Shown: piece after piece, positions 29,636 to 39,632 of the stretch
How positions within the stretch are numbered: position 1 is the stretch's first letter
How the letters are laid out: every line of letters starts with the position of its first letter
Assembly (NCBI RefSeq): GCF_014269225.2
Contig: NZ_CP077097.1
Span: 1,680,001 to 1,744,000 of the forward strand
DNA length: 64,000 nucleotides
Direction: 5' to 3'
Source of the DNA: Pseudomonas anuradhapurensis
GTDB taxonomy: Bacteria; Pseudomonadota; Gammaproteobacteria; Pseudomonadales; Pseudomonadaceae
Notes under the pieces: model-generated
Database searches by the model: none
Told to the model about the DNA's origin: nothing
Seen by the model: only the letters and a program-made list of their open reading frames with translations
Program-made: the position numbers and the translations under genes

Positions 29636-30283
29636 TTAATTGAAGATATGACTTGCCAGGCAATAGGCCAATAATTCCTGGTCGCTGTTTACTTCAAGTT
29701 TGCGCATGGCGGAAACTTTCTGTGCACTGATGGTCTTGGTACTTCGGTGTTGGCTGCGGGCAATTTCGCTGACACTTTGGCCGGCCACGAACAGGCGCAG
29801 TATTTCGAATTCCTTGGGCGACAGGTTTTCTACCCGTTGGTCGATGGCGGTGTTGCAGGCCACCACCGAATGCCTCGCCGGTTCCGGCGCCCGGTAGGTG
29901 CTGTTGCGCGCCACGGCGTTGAGCGCCTTCTCGATTTCGCCGTGCAGCTGGCTCTTCTGGATGACACCGTCCACGCCCAGCTCCTGCAGCCGCGTGAGGA
30001 TCAGCGGGTTGGAAATCATGGTCAGCACGAGAATGCGAACAGCGGGATAGTGGCGCTTGAGATAGTCGATCAGTTTCAACCCGTCACCGTAGGGTGAGTC
30101 TGCCGGCATGTTGTAGTCGGAAATGACCATGTCCACGGGTTGGCGTTCGAGCAGTTCGATCAGCCCTTGCGAGCAAACGGCTTCGCCGACCACGCAAAAG
30201 CGCGGGTCGCGTTCGACCAGTTCACGGACGCCGAGCAGTACGATGGGGTGATCGTCGGCGATGATGACCTTGAGTTTTTCCAT
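29636..30283 (-). CDS. LuxR/FixJ-type response regulator (RocA-like)
   Basis: 215 residues from ATG 30283; an in-frame ATG at 30328 would add 15. The receiver domain has the acidic pair at D10/D11, phospho-acceptor Asp56 in VISDYNMP and Lys in VIQKSQL. The C-terminal LuxR HTH (about 150-210) reads LSPKEFEILRLFVAGQSVSE. This is the BvgA/EvgA/FimZ class. It stands between a hybrid kinase with Hpt and the pilin gene and probably activates the latter. The closest functional analogue I know is P. aeruginosa RocA1, which controls cupC. Confidence 0.9.
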   Translation of the reverse strand: MEKLKVIIADDHPIVLLGVRELVERDPRFCVVGEAVCSQGLIELLERQPVDMVISDYNMPADSPYGDGLKLIDYLKRHYPAVRILVLTMISNPLILTRLQELGVDGVIQKSQLHGEIEKALNAVARNSTYRAPEPARHSVVACNTAIDQRVENLSPKEFEILRLFVAGQSVSEIARSQHRSTKTISAQKVSAMRKLEVNSDQELLAYCLASHIFN

Positions 30284-30352
30284 AAATGACGACCCGTTAG
30301 CCGGTGCGGATGAGAGGGTGGTTTCCATGCGTTATCAGCGCTGTAGTTGATT

Positions 30353-33300
30353 CTATGCAAGGCTGTCGAGCATGGCCGACAACCTGTCCAGCACCTCGCG
30401 CATCCTAGCCGCCAGGGTAGCGTCGAGCGGCGAGTTGGCCAGCGCGTCCTCAAGTGCGCAGCACTGCTCGGACAGGGCTCTGGCCTGCACCGCACCGAGG
30501 GCCCCGGCGACGCTGTGCAGGCGCTCGCCAAGACGCCGATGGTCGCGCTGTTCGAGGGCCAGGCGCAACTGCTGCAGGTCTTCGTGCAGGGTGCTGATGA
30601 ACAGCGCGCGCATGCTGGCGGGTACTTGCACGGTGTCGCCGGTGGCGGGCAGGGGCGAGCTGCCGTGGGTGTCCGCTTGCGCCTGGCTGGGACCATCGGC
30701 CAGGACCGGGCGGCACAGACGGAGCAGATAGCTGCGCAAGGCCTGCAGGCTCAACGGTTTGACCATCCAGGCATTCATGCCCACCTCGAGGCAGCGCTGG
30801 CCCTCTTCGCGCAGGGCATTGGCGGTAACGCCGATGATCGGCAGGCGGGCGTCGTGCTGGCGCAGGGTCCTGGCCAGTTCGTAGCCATTCATCAACGGCA
30901 TGTTCACGTCGGTCAGGACCAGGTCGAACAGGCCTGGCTGCCAGCGTTGCATGGCCTGTTCGCCGTTGGCCGCGACGACCGTGGTGCAGCCCAGCGCCTC
31001 GAGCTGCTCCTGCAGGATCGCCTGGTTGATCGGATTGTCCTCGGCCACCAGCACATGCAGGCGCAGGGCGGCACGTTGCTGCTGGGTGGGGTCGTGGCCA
31101 TCGGCCGCCCCGCCCTGGCGCACCAGGGCGATGGCCTGGGCGATGGCGCGCACGTCATGCAGGTCTACCCGCCAGCAGCCGTCGATGAATGCACCGGGGG
31201 CCGGGCCGTCGCTGCAGGCGCAGATCCGCTGGCCATGCCAGCTGGCAGCGTCCGGGCAGTCGAGCAGATCGACCAGCAGGGCCTGGGGGTTGTCCTGCTC
31301 GAGAGGGGGAATCGTCAGGGTGGCGGCGATGCCCAGGCGCTGCAGCCAGTCGACGCCATGCTGGGCAAGTTCCGGTATCGGCGCACGCACGTACACCGGG
31401 GTCGGGTCGGGCACCAGGCTCGGGCAGTCGCTCAGCGCCCCCTCGGCCAGCGGCAGGCTGACGGTGAGCGAGAAGCTGCTGCCCAGGCCCGGCTCGCTGA
31501 CCACCTTGATCCGGCCGCCCATCATCTCGGCCAGCCAGCCGCAGATCGGCAGGCCCAGGCCTGCGCCGCTCTCGCTGGAGGCGTCGGCGACCTGGTAGAA
31601 CAATTCGAACAACCTGGCTTGCTGTGCCTGGGAAATGCCGATGCCGGTATCGGCAACCTGGAACTGCAGGCTGACCTGGCTGGCGTCGAGCGCCAGCACG
31701 CGGGTGCGCAGCACCACCCGGCCGGTGTCGGTGAACTTGATGGCGTTGCTCAGCAGGTTGTTGAGGATCTGGCGGATGCGTATCGGGTCGCCGACCACCT
31801 GGGCCGGCAGGCGGGCGTCGTGGCAGGCATACAGCAGCAAGCCCTTGCGCTCGGCGAAGGCGCGATAGGTGCGCACGGTGTCCTCGAGCAACTCCAGCGG
31901 GCAGAACGTTACCGGCTCGAGCGCCATTTGCCCGGACTCGATCTTGGTCACGTCGAGCACGTCGCTGATCAGCTGGAACAGGGTTGCCGAGGAGCGCTGG
32001 ATGGTGTGCAGGTAGCCTTGTTGGCGAGCATCCAGCTGCGTCAGGCCGAGCAGCTCGAGGGTGCCCAGCACGCCGTACAGCGGGGTGCGGATCTCGTGGC
32101 TCATGGTCGCCAGGAACAGGGTCTTGGCAGTGTTGGCGGCATCGGCGGCGCGGCGCGCCTCGTCCAGCGCCTGGGCGTCCTCGACGTGGCGGGTTACGTC
32201 GTTGAATGCATAAAGGCGCACGTCTTCGCCGTGGTAGCGGGTCGACACGAAACCCACCTGCAGGTGGCGGCCTGCGACCTGCAGGGAATGTTCGCCGCTG
32301 CTGGCCTCGTCCACCGTCGAGGCGAGGGTGCTGACCAGTTCGCGCGTGCCTTGCCATTGCTGCGCCCGCTGGTTCTCCAGCAACACTTCATGGTCGCTGC
32401 TACGCACCACGCACAGGCCGGTCGGGGCGGTATCGATGACCACCCGGCTGAAGGCCTCGCTCTCGGCGATGGTCTCGTGGGCGGCGCGTGCCGGCAGGAC
32501 GACCTGGCGCTGATACCAGCGGATGGCCACCCGGCCCAGCCCGATCAGCACCAGGAAGGTGGCGGCGATGCTGGTCAGCGACCAGAACGCATAACGGAAG
32601 AAGTGCCGGTAGGTCACGGTGTAGACCGCGCTCCAGCCGCCGTTGGCCTGTTCGTGCAGGCGGAACACCAGGCCTTCGGCTTTGATGTTGAGGCCCTCGT
32701 GCACGCCCTCCAGGGAGGCAGGCGTGCCGATCAGCACCTCGCCGGACGGGGCGATGAGGTTGAAGTGGTCATACACGGTCCAGTCCATGATGCGTTCGAA
32801 ATCGTCGATCTGCGCCAGGTCCACCAGCGACGCCACTTGCGTGCGCTGGCTGTCGGCCTTGGCCGGGTGCAGGATGACATTGGCGTAGGCCAGCACACGC
32901 GGCGGGGAGGCCTGGTCCGGCTGTTCGACATAGCTGCGCCAGATGATTGCGCCTCCCGGGCGCCAATCCTCGGCGTGCGGCTGGCGTGCCATGACCTGGC
33001 GGATGACGTCGATGAACGGTTCTTCCTCGGGCTTGCCGCGCCCGCGTCCTGCAGCGGGCACGGTGATGTCGTAACGGGCATCCGGCGAGAACAGGAACAC
33101 CTGCGGCGAGCGGTAGGGTGAGGCTGACCAGAACATGCTGTAGAAACTGGCCAGGTTCGCTCCTTGGGTGTACACCTCCGACACGTCGCGGTCAGCGAAA
33201 TGGCGCCGGTCGAGCTTGAGGCTGAACGGCATGGAGAATGGAAAGACCTCGCCCTTGTAAATGTCCGGCCCTTCTTCAGGCAGCGGCGTCAGCACGGGTT

Positions 33301-33565
33301 CCAGCGCGCGAGGGTAGTCCAGCAACTCCCCCTTGGCGCTGCGTTGCACGAGGGCCTGGAGGAAGGTTTCCTGTTCCTGGACATTCTCCATCAGGCGGGC
33401 GAAATGGATGCTGATCGTATCGCTGTGTTCTTCGACCAGGCGCTCGATCGACCACAAGCTGAAGCCCGCCAGCAGCAGTGCCAGGCCCAGCAGCACGGTC
33501 ATGCCTTTGTTCAGGCGCAGGGAGCTGCGGGCCAGGTTTTCCAGCAGGGCGTTGTACTGTTTCAT
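30353..33565 (-). CDS. Unorthodox hybrid sensor kinase with Hpt (RocS-like)
   Basis: 1070 residues. A membrane helix at about 22-40, a periplasmic sensor of about 290 residues, a second helix near 335-355, a PAS region ([19 protein letters not shown]) and the kinase core follow. The phospho-His490 is in [13 protein letters not shown], then the N-box [14 protein letters not shown] and G-boxes DTGIGISQ and [10 protein letters not shown]. The receiver's phospho-acceptor is Asp886 (LVLTDVNMP), and the Hpt domain's is His1017 ([11 protein letters not shown]). All phosphorelay residues are present. It lies directly before the LuxR-type regulator, its likely target. Confidence 0.93.
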   Translation of the reverse strand: MKQYNALLENLARSSLRLNKGMTVLLGLALLLAGFSLWSIERLVEEHSDTISIHFARLMENVQEQETFLQALVQRSAKGELLDYPRALEPVLTPLPEEGPDIYKGEVFPFSMPFSLKLDRRHFADRDVSEVYTQGANLASFYSMFWSASPYRSPQVFLFSPDARYDITVPAAGRGRGKPEEEPFIDVIRQVMARQPHAEDWRPGGAIIWRSYVEQPDQASPPRVLAYANVILHPAKADSQRTQVASLVDLAQIDDFERIMDWTVYDHFNLIAPSGEVLIGTPASLEGVHEGLNIKAEGLVFRLHEQANGGWSAVYTVTYRHFFRYAFWSLTSIAATFLVLIGLGRVAIRWYQRQVVLPARAAHETIAESEAFSRVVIDTAPTGLCVVRSSDHEVLLENQRAQQWQGTRELVSTLASTVDEASSGEHSLQVAGRHLQVGFVSTRYHGEDVRLYAFNDVTRHVEDAQALDEARRAADAANTAKTLFLATMSHEIRTPLYGVLGTLELLGLTQLDARQQGYLHTIQRSSATLFQLISDVLDVTKIESGQMALEPVTFCPLELLEDTVRTYRAFAERKGLLLYACHDARLPAQVVGDPIRIRQILNNLLSNAIKFTDTGRVVLRTRVLALDASQVSLQFQVADTGIGISQAQQARLFELFYQVADASSESGAGLGLPICGWLAEMMGGRIKVVSEPGLGSSFSLTVSLPLAEGALSDCPSLVPDPTPVYVRAPIPELAQHGVDWLQRLGIAATLTIPPLEQDNPQALLVDLLDCPDAASWHGQRICACSDGPAPGAFIDGCWRVDLHDVRAIAQAIALVRQGGAADGHDPTQQQRAALRLHVLVAEDNPINQAILQEQLEALGCTTVVAANGEQAMQRWQPGLFDLVLTDVNMPLMNGYELARTLRQHDARLPIIGVTANALREEGQRCLEVGMNAWMVKPLSLQALRSYLLRLCRPVLADGPSQAQADTHGSSPLPATGDTVQVPASMRALFISTLHEDLQQLRLALEQRDHRRLGERLHSVAGALGAVQARALSEQCCALEDALANSPLDATLAARMREVLDRLSAMLDSLA

Positions 33566-33648
33566 GCAAGGATCCGCAAGGCCATGGGGCGTCGATAACC
33601 AATGTAGATTACCTTGGATGCCCGCCCGGCGCCGTGAGTTACAACGGG

Positions 33649-34842
33649 TCAGTAGGCCGACGGCGGGCCGTCGCTGTTCAGCAGGCGCTGGAACTGTTCC
33701 GCCGACACGGCATGGGAAATCAGGAAGCCCTGCACCTGGTTGCAATCGACCTTGCGCAGCAGTTCGAGCTCCTGCGGCGTCTCCACCCCTTCGGCGACCA
33801 CGGTGAGGCCGAGCTTGCGGCCCAGGGCGACGATGCTGGCCAGGGCCGAGGCCAGGCTTTCGCTTTCATCGCAACGCTGCACCAGCGCGCGGTCGATCTT
33901 GAGTTCGGTGAAGGGCGTCGAGACCAGGCTCATGTAGGAGCTGTAGCCTTTGCCGAAGTCGTCCTGGGACAGGCCGAAACCTTTCATGCGCAGGCGGCAG
34001 GCACCCGCATAGAAGTTGCTCAGTTGTTCGGGAATGGAGCATTCCATCAGCTCGAAGCAGAGCTTGCCGGGCACGCCCTGGTGGTGCAGGACGAATTCCA
34101 GCAGGCGATCGGCCAGGTCATGGCTGTTCAGCAGGTGGGTCGGCAGGTTGATCGACACCGGGATGTCATAGCCCCGTTCCCGCCAGCGCGCCTGGGCATC
34201 CATGGCTTGCTTGAGCATCACCCACAGCAGCCGTTCCTCCAGGCCGAAGGCATTGAGCGCTGGCAGGAAGGTGCCTGGCAGCAGCACGCCTTGCTCCGGA
34301 TGCATCCAGCGCACCAGCGCCTCGGCCGCGACGATGCGGCCGTTGTGCAAGGACTTCTTGGGTTGGAACCAGGCCTGGAAGGCCCGGTTGTTCAAGGCAT
34401 CGACCAAGGTCTGGCGGTCGAATTCGGGGCTGGCCGCCGTGGCCTGGGCCGGCGCCTGATGGTGCAGCTGCAATTGGTCGATCAGGCTGCGCAGTGCGCT
34501 GGGCTCGACGGGCTTGGAGATCAGCCCGAGCACGTCCACGCCGAGGTTCTTGGCCACCAGGCTGGCCGCCATCAGCATGCGCCGCGAGGCCGCGCTCATG
34601 ATCGCCAGGCCTGGCTTGTGGCGCAGCCCGGCGAGGTGCTGGATGAACTGCACACCGTCCATGCCGGGCATCAGCAGGTCGGTCAGGACCAGGTCGAAGT
34701 CACGCTGGCGCAAGCGCTCCAGCGCTTCCTGACCATCCCGGGCCGCTTCCAGGTTGAAGCTGCCGAGTTCGCTGAACAGGTGTTGCAGGTACATATGCTG
34801 GAACGGGTGGTCTTCGACGATCAGGATGTTAAAGGGCTTCAA
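33649..34842 (-). CDS. REC-EAL response regulator, c-di-GMP phosphodiesterase (RocR-like)
   Basis: 397 residues. It starts with TTG at 34842, preceded by GAGGT at good spacing; any later Met would cut into the receiver, so TTG is accepted. The receiver has D11 and phospho-acceptor Asp55 (LVLTDLLMP). The EAL domain (about 150-390) keeps AAEALVRW, SINLPTHLLN, ELMECS, DDFGKGYSS, LKID and AEGVETPQE, the residues needed for c-di-GMP hydrolysis. The start lies inside the last codons of the kinase gene (14-base overlap), so the two are translationally coupled. P. aeruginosa RocR has the same architecture and dampens Cup fimbria expression. Confidence 0.93.
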   Translation of the reverse strand: MKPFNILIVEDHPFQHMYLQHLFSELGSFNLEAARDGQEALERLRQRDFDLVLTDLLMPGMDGVQFIQHLAGLRHKPGLAIMSAASRRMLMAASLVAKNLGVDVLGLISKPVEPSALRSLIDQLQLHHQAPAQATAASPEFDRQTLVDALNNRAFQAWFQPKKSLHNGRIVAAEALVRWMHPEQGVLLPGTFLPALNAFGLEERLLWVMLKQAMDAQARWRERGYDIPVSINLPTHLLNSHDLADRLLEFVLHHQGVPGKLCFELMECSIPEQLSNFYAGACRLRMKGFGLSQDDFGKGYSSYMSLVSTPFTELKIDRALVQRCDESESLASALASIVALGRKLGLTVVAEGVETPQELELLRKVDCNQVQGFLISHAVSAEQFQRLLNSDGPPSAY

Positions 34843-37684
34843 GACGGCTACCTCGATACGGGGCCAGGCAGTTGAACAGGGCTTGCAGGTTGAAGGGCTT
34901 GATCAGGCAGCGATCCATGCCGGCGGCCAGGCACAGTTCTTCCTCGCCGCGCAGGGCATTGGCGGTGGCGCCGACGATGGGCCGGGTGCAGCCCAGCCGG
35001 CGCAGGGCGCGGGCCAGTTCGTAGCCGTTCATGGCGGGCATGTTGACGTCGGTCAGCAGCAGGTCGAAATGCTCGCGCTGCCAGGCTTGCAGGGCCTGTT
35101 CGCCGTCGCTGGCCAAGGCCACGCTGCAGCCGAGCTGCTCGAGCTGGTCACGCAGGATCAACTGGTTGATGACGTTGTCCTCGGCCACCAGCACGTGCAG
35201 CCCCAGTGGCTCGGTCGAGGGGGCCGGCACGGCCTGGTCCCGGGGGCGGCGCAGGCCCTGGGCCTGGCCGACGGCCTGGTGCAGGGCGGCCAGGTCGTTG
35301 AGGTTGACCTGCCAGTGACCGGCTTCGTGCCGCGCCTCCCAGCAGTCCTGGGCGCTGGCCAGGATGCGTGGGCCCGGCCATTCGGCGACCAGCCAGCGCT
35401 CGACATTGCCGGGATGCAGTTCGACCAGCAGTTCGCCAGCCAGGGCGCTGCCCGCTGGCGGCGCGCCGACCTGGGCGCGTGCGCCCCAGCGGCACAGCCA
35501 GCCACTGATGGCTTCGGCCAGTTCGTGTACCGGCGATACCACGTGAATGCGTTCGGCCAGCAGGTTGAACGGGGCGCTGGCACGGCCTGACGCCTCCTCC
35601 AGGGGCAGGCTCAGGCTGAAGCTGCTGCCCAGCCCCAGCTCGCTGACCAGGCGCAGCTGGCCGTTCATCAGTTGCGTCAGGCGCTGGCAGATCGGCAGCC
35701 CGAGCCCGGTGCCGGGGATGGCCTGGGTGTACCCTTCGGTCTGGTAGAAGGCGTCGAAGATGAACGGTTGGTCCTGTTCGGCGATGCCCTTGCCGGTGTC
35801 CGACACCTGCCACAACAGGCAGGAGCGCTCGCCATCGCGGTTGAGCAGCCTGGCGCGCAGCACCACGCGCCCGCAATCGGTGAACTTGACCGCGTTGCTC
35901 AACAGGTTGTTGAGGATCTGGCGGATCCGGTTGACGTCGCCGATCAGGTGTTCCGGCAGGCGCGGGTCCAGGCAGCTGTAGAGCTGCAGGCCCTTGCTCG
36001 TGGCCGCCGCGCTGTAGCCCTGGATCACTTCGCGGACCAGGTCCGGGGCACTGAACTCGCTGAGTTCGAGGGCCAGTTGGCCGGCCTCGATCTTCGACAC
36101 GTCCAGCACGTCGCAGATCAGCTGCAACAAGGTTGACGAGGAACCTTCGATGGCCCTCAGGTAATCGCGTTGCTGGGCGTCGAGCGTGGTACGCGAGAGC
36201 AGCTCCAGGGTGCCCAGCACGCCATACAACGGCGTGCGAATTTCATGGCTCATGGTCGCCAGGAACTGCGTCTTCGCTTCGTTGGCTGTGTCGGCCGCGC
36301 GCCGGGCGTCCTCCAGCGCGGCCTCGATCTGCTTGCGGGTGCTGATGTCGCTGAAGGCACACAGCAGCACCTGTTCACCCTTGTAGCGGGTGGGCGCGCA
36401 GCTCAGGTACAGGTGGCGCCCTTCGGCGCTCTCGAAGTAGTCGCTGCACTGGCCGTCGGGCCGCTCGAAGGCCTGCTCGATCCATTGCGCGCTGCGCAGG
36501 CTGCGGGCCTGGTCCTGACCCAGCCACTGCTGGGCCAGGTGGTTCTCCAGCACCACCTGGCCATCGCTGCGGCGCAGCACACACAGGGCGACGGGGGCGG
36601 TTTCGATGACGTCACGGCTGAACATCTCGCTTTCCACCAGTGCGCGGATGCGTTCGACGGTGGGGGTGAAGAAGCGCTGGTCGAAACGCTGGATCAGTAC
36701 CCGTATCAAGCTGATGCTGAGCACGCAGAACAGCAAGGCACCGAGCAGTTGTTGCCACAGGCCGGCAAGGATGGCGGACAGGTCGATCGCGTAGACCAGT
36801 TGCCAGTCCGAGGACATCAATGGCTTGCTGATGACCAGGTGCTCAGGCAGCAATCCCTGGCCGGCGAAGCCGAAAAAGTCGTTGCCCACGGGCTGGCGCA
36901 GCGAGCGCTCCAGCGTCGGCTCCGGGCTGTTGGTGAATACCAGCATGCCGTCGGCGTTGAACATCATGAATTCGCCTGCGCTGGCATCCCGGAGCGCCGG
37001 CGCCACGGCCTGGCTGTCGATTTCCAGGCCCAGCCAGCCAGAATCCGGGTCACGTTCGTCCAGGCGCAGGAAGATGAACAGGCGTGAACGGTGCACATCG
37101 TGGTCGGCCAGCCACAACTCCTGGGCAGCGGTGGATCGTTCCCCCGCGGCACGCAGCTGCTCCAGCAACGCAGGCGAAGGCAACGCGGCCTGGGCATCAG
37201 CGTGGTACAGCCAGCGCATCGGGGCCTGAGCCGCGGTGTCGACATACAGCAGGTTGACCTGGCGGGCCTTGAGGTACGCGCACATGCGCTGGGTCAGCCA
37301 CAGGCTCCAGCGCTTGTGCGGCTGGCTGCCCAGTTGCAGGTGCACTTCCTCGCCCGGCGCCAGTGGCACCCAATCGATGAGCGGATCCGTTTGGCGCACG
37401 GCCGCGAGGCTCAGGCTCTCCAGCAGTGCCTCACGGTTGGTGAAGAAGGTGTGGGCCTCGGCGATCGCGCTGCTCATGGCGCCGTGGCGCCGGGCGATGT
37501 CGGTGTTGAAGGTGAACGACAGGAAATTGTAGGCCGCGCCGAGAATGCCGGCCGACAGCACGATCGCCAGCAGCCGAAGCAGGCGGCGCGCTGCCTCGGG
37601 GTCGGAGAGGAGGGGGTTGATTTGTTGCAGGTAGGCTTTGAGTCGCATCCCGTGAATGTAGGGAGACCGCTGGCAACTGGACAT
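34829..37684 (-). CDS. Hybrid sensor kinase without Hpt (RocS-like)
   Basis: 951 residues from ATG 37684, chosen for the AAGGA site seven bases upstream; ATG 37648 is the alternative. The layout is membrane helix (about 38-62), periplasmic sensor, second helix (about 302-325), PAS, then kinase with phospho-His480 in [27 protein letters not shown] and GTGLGLPICQ. The receiver carries Asp879 in LLLTDVNMP. The protein ends about 70 residues beyond that Asp, with no Hpt domain. It must pass phosphate to an Hpt elsewhere, perhaps that of the neighbouring kinase, or act in reverse on it. Confidence 0.92.
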   Translation of the reverse strand: MSSCQRSPYIHGMRLKAYLQQINPLLSDPEAARRLLRLLAIVLSAGILGAAYNFLSFTFNTDIARRHGAMSSAIAEAHTFFTNREALLESLSLAAVRQTDPLIDWVPLAPGEEVHLQLGSQPHKRWSLWLTQRMCAYLKARQVNLLYVDTAAQAPMRWLYHADAQAALPSPALLEQLRAAGERSTAAQELWLADHDVHRSRLFIFLRLDERDPDSGWLGLEIDSQAVAPALRDASAGEFMMFNADGMLVFTNSPEPTLERSLRQPVGNDFFGFAGQGLLPEHLVISKPLMSSDWQLVYAIDLSAILAGLWQQLLGALLFCVLSISLIRVLIQRFDQRFFTPTVERIRALVESEMFSRDVIETAPVALCVLRRSDGQVVLENHLAQQWLGQDQARSLRSAQWIEQAFERPDGQCSDYFESAEGRHLYLSCAPTRYKGEQVLLCAFSDISTRKQIEAALEDARRAADTANEAKTQFLATMSHEIRTPLYGVLGTLELLSRTTLDAQQRDYLRAIEGSSSTLLQLICDVLDVSKIEAGQLALELSEFSAPDLVREVIQGYSAAATSKGLQLYSCLDPRLPEHLIGDVNRIRQILNNLLSNAVKFTDCGRVVLRARLLNRDGERSCLLWQVSDTGKGIAEQDQPFIFDAFYQTEGYTQAIPGTGLGLPICQRLTQLMNGQLRLVSELGLGSSFSLSLPLEEASGRASAPFNLLAERIHVVSPVHELAEAISGWLCRWGARAQVGAPPAGSALAGELLVELHPGNVERWLVAEWPGPRILASAQDCWEARHEAGHWQVNLNDLAALHQAVGQAQGLRRPRDQAVPAPSTEPLGLHVLVAEDNVINQLILRDQLEQLGCSVALASDGEQALQAWQREHFDLLLTDVNMPAMNGYELARALRRLGCTRPIVGATANALRGEEELCLAAGMDRCLIKPFNLQALFNCLAPYRGSRLEAL

Positions 37685-37717
37685 CAGACGATCCTTAAAG
37701 GTCGCCTGGCCGGGGGC

Positions 37718-38704
37718 CTACTTGTAATACAGGTCAACCAGCGCCATGGCTTCGAATGGGCCGGGGATGGGCGCCGAGCGCCAGATCAGGTCGGCACGGA
37801 ACGCGTTGCGGATCAAGCCCGGCACGGTCAGCTCCGTCAGCTTGAACCAGGTGTCGAAGGGCACCGGTTGGTTGCTGTCCTGCTGGGTCAGGGCGATGCC
37901 GACCGAGCTGTTGTTGCTGGGCACCAGCAGCTTGTCGATAACGCTGGCGCTGCCAGCGACGGGGGTGAAGCGAGCATTGATGGTGTAAGGTGTGTCGCAG
38001 GACCTGACCAGGTCGAGGCTGAAATCGGCCGAGCTGGCGACCTGGCCGACCTGTGCCGAGCTGGCAAGAGCGCGGCGAAAATTGACCACTGACGGCAAAA
38101 TGGTCAACTCGGGAGAACAAGGGACAAAGCGGATGTTGTCCATGCCGGTGATGACATAGTTGAGGTTGCTGTCGGGCCTTGGGTTGAGTCCGTCCTTGCC
38201 ATCTAGCTGGAACACGCGGTATTCGCTCAACGTGCTTGCTTGCCCGTTGGTTGGCGTTTTGCCGTACTTTCTGATGAACACGGTAAAGTTCAGGGTGAAC
38301 CGGGCCTGCCAGCCCAGGCAGTTTGCCCAGGTGCAACCATAGCGTGAGTTGAAACCGGTGGTGACGGCGCCCGAAGCTTGTGTGATCTCCTGGGCCTTGT
38401 AGCGTATTCCGACCCGTATGCCCTTACCGATGTCGGCCTTGGCCGGGTTGATATAGAAATAGATGTCTTCCACGACGCCGGTTTGAGTGTCATCGATGCA
38501 AATGACCGAAACCGAGTGTGGTGCCGATTCCCAGATGATCGTGCCGTCGGGCGCGTCGGCCGGTACAGCCAGTGCGGTGCCCAGTGCCTCCTTCAATACC
38601 GCCTCCTTGGTCGGGTCCAGCTTGCAGGACAGGGCGTAACTGGTGGCGGGGCAACTGGCGGCGACGAGCAACAGGCCCAGCAGGTGTTTGCGGATCAAGG
38701 TCAT
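37718..38704 (-). CDS. Two-domain fimbrial adhesin / minor tip subunit
   Basis: 328 residues from ATG 38704, which opens a signal peptide (MTLIRKHLLGLLLVAASCPA). A GTG at 38734 overlapping the upstream stop is an alternative. The N-terminal about 190 residues are cysteine-bearing and unlike ordinary pilins (YGCTWANCLGWQARFTLNF). The C-terminal part (LTILPSVVNFRRALASSAQV..., DLVRSCDTPYTINARF) looks like a pilin domain ending VDLYYK. That fits a tip adhesin with receptor domain plus pilin domain. It lies between the second chaperone and the sensor kinase. Confidence 0.8.
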   Translation of the reverse strand: MTLIRKHLLGLLLVAASCPATSYALSCKLDPTKEAVLKEALGTALAVPADAPDGTIIWESAPHSVSVICIDDTQTGVVEDIYFYINPAKADIGKGIRVGIRYKAQEITQASGAVTTGFNSRYGCTWANCLGWQARFTLNFTVFIRKYGKTPTNGQASTLSEYRVFQLDGKDGLNPRPDSNLNYVITGMDNIRFVPCSPELTILPSVVNFRRALASSAQVGQVASSADFSLDLVRSCDTPYTINARFTPVAGSASVIDKLLVPSNNSSVGIALTQQDSNQPVPFDTWFKLTELTVPGLIRNAFRADLIWRSAPIPGPFEAMALVDLYYK

Positions 38705-38730
38705 GGGGTAGCTATCCTGTAGCGGTGTGT

Positions 38731-39435
38731 TCACGGCAGGGCGATGCGGTGGTGCCTCTGCAGGCCGATATCGGTGAGTTCGCTGAACGTCAGGTGGCTC
38801 TGCACGGGCAAGGGTGAAGGTGCTTCGAGGGTGAGCGATTGCCCCGGGCGCAGCAGGATATAGTCCGTGAGCTGTTGCGACTGCCCAGGGTTGTCGAGCC
38901 GCAGGTCCACCAGCGAAACATGGAAGGCACTCGGGTTATGCACTTCGATCCGGCCGGGCTGGGGCGTGCGCCATTGCAGGCCATCGGCTGCCGCACTGGC
39001 CGAGCCTGGCAGGCCGGCAGGGCGGTAGAACAGCTTCAGGCGCTGGCGGATGGCGAACTGCAGGGTGTCGGCCTGTTCGGGCTTGCGCGGGATCTCGAGA
39101 ATGTTCAGCCAGAACAGTGACTCCCTGTCCTCGGGCAGGCCCTGGCCGGCGTACAGCACCCGCAGCAGCTGCTGGCCGTTGGCCGGTATCAAGGCTAACG
39201 GCGGGACAACCGCGAAGGGGGTATCGCGGCCCTCGTCGGGGCTGCTGACCCAGCTCTGCACGACCGTGTCGAGGCCGCTGCGATTGACCACGTTGATGTT
39301 CGTTTCCTTGGCCGAGCCCTGGTAGATCAGGCGTGTGCCTTCGATCTTGAGCTGGCACCAGGCCGTGGAGGCCAGGCTCATCAGCAGGAGTGCCGCCATG
39401 GCCGGGCGCGAGAGGGTATGAAGCAGGCGCGACAT
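38731..39435 (-). CDS. Second periplasmic fimbrial chaperone
   Basis: 234 residues with a signal peptide (MSRLLHTLSRPAMAALLLMS...). PapD-type marks are GTRLIYQGSAKETNINVVNR, PPLALIPANGQQLLRVLYAG and RESLFWLNILEIPR. It is separated by 8 kb of regulators from the other chaperone gene and paired with the tip adhesin, so it may be dedicated to that subunit. It is first of the minus-strand array; about 200 bp separate it from the divergent small pilin gene. Confidence 0.95.
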   Translation of the reverse strand: MSRLLHTLSRPAMAALLLMSLASTAWCQLKIEGTRLIYQGSAKETNINVVNRSGLDTVVQSWVSSPDEGRDTPFAVVPPLALIPANGQQLLRVLYAGQGLPEDRESLFWLNILEIPRKPEQADTLQFAIRQRLKLFYRPAGLPGSASAAADGLQWRTPQPGRIEVHNPSAFHVSLVDLRLDNPGQSQQLTDYILLRPGQSLTLEAPSPLPVQSHLTFSELTDIGLQRHHRIALP

Positions 39436-39632
39436 GGTCGGGAAGGGGCTCCGGTGAGGTTGGCTGGGAGGGGCCTGGCTATCCTAGACCGCTGCACCGC
39501 CGCCGGCTTTGAGACGTTTCTTAAACCGTCGCGTGGTTTATTTTGCGGGTTTGTGAACGACCTCACGCACGCAGCCAGGCCAGCCAACGCTCATCCGATA
39601 GTCTCAAGCGTGGGTATCGGGGAGTGGAAATC

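Noticed and set aside
30347..33121. 924-codon plus-strand ORF opposite the hybrid kinase
   Set aside because: Shadow frame; the minus strand carries all phosphorelay motifs.
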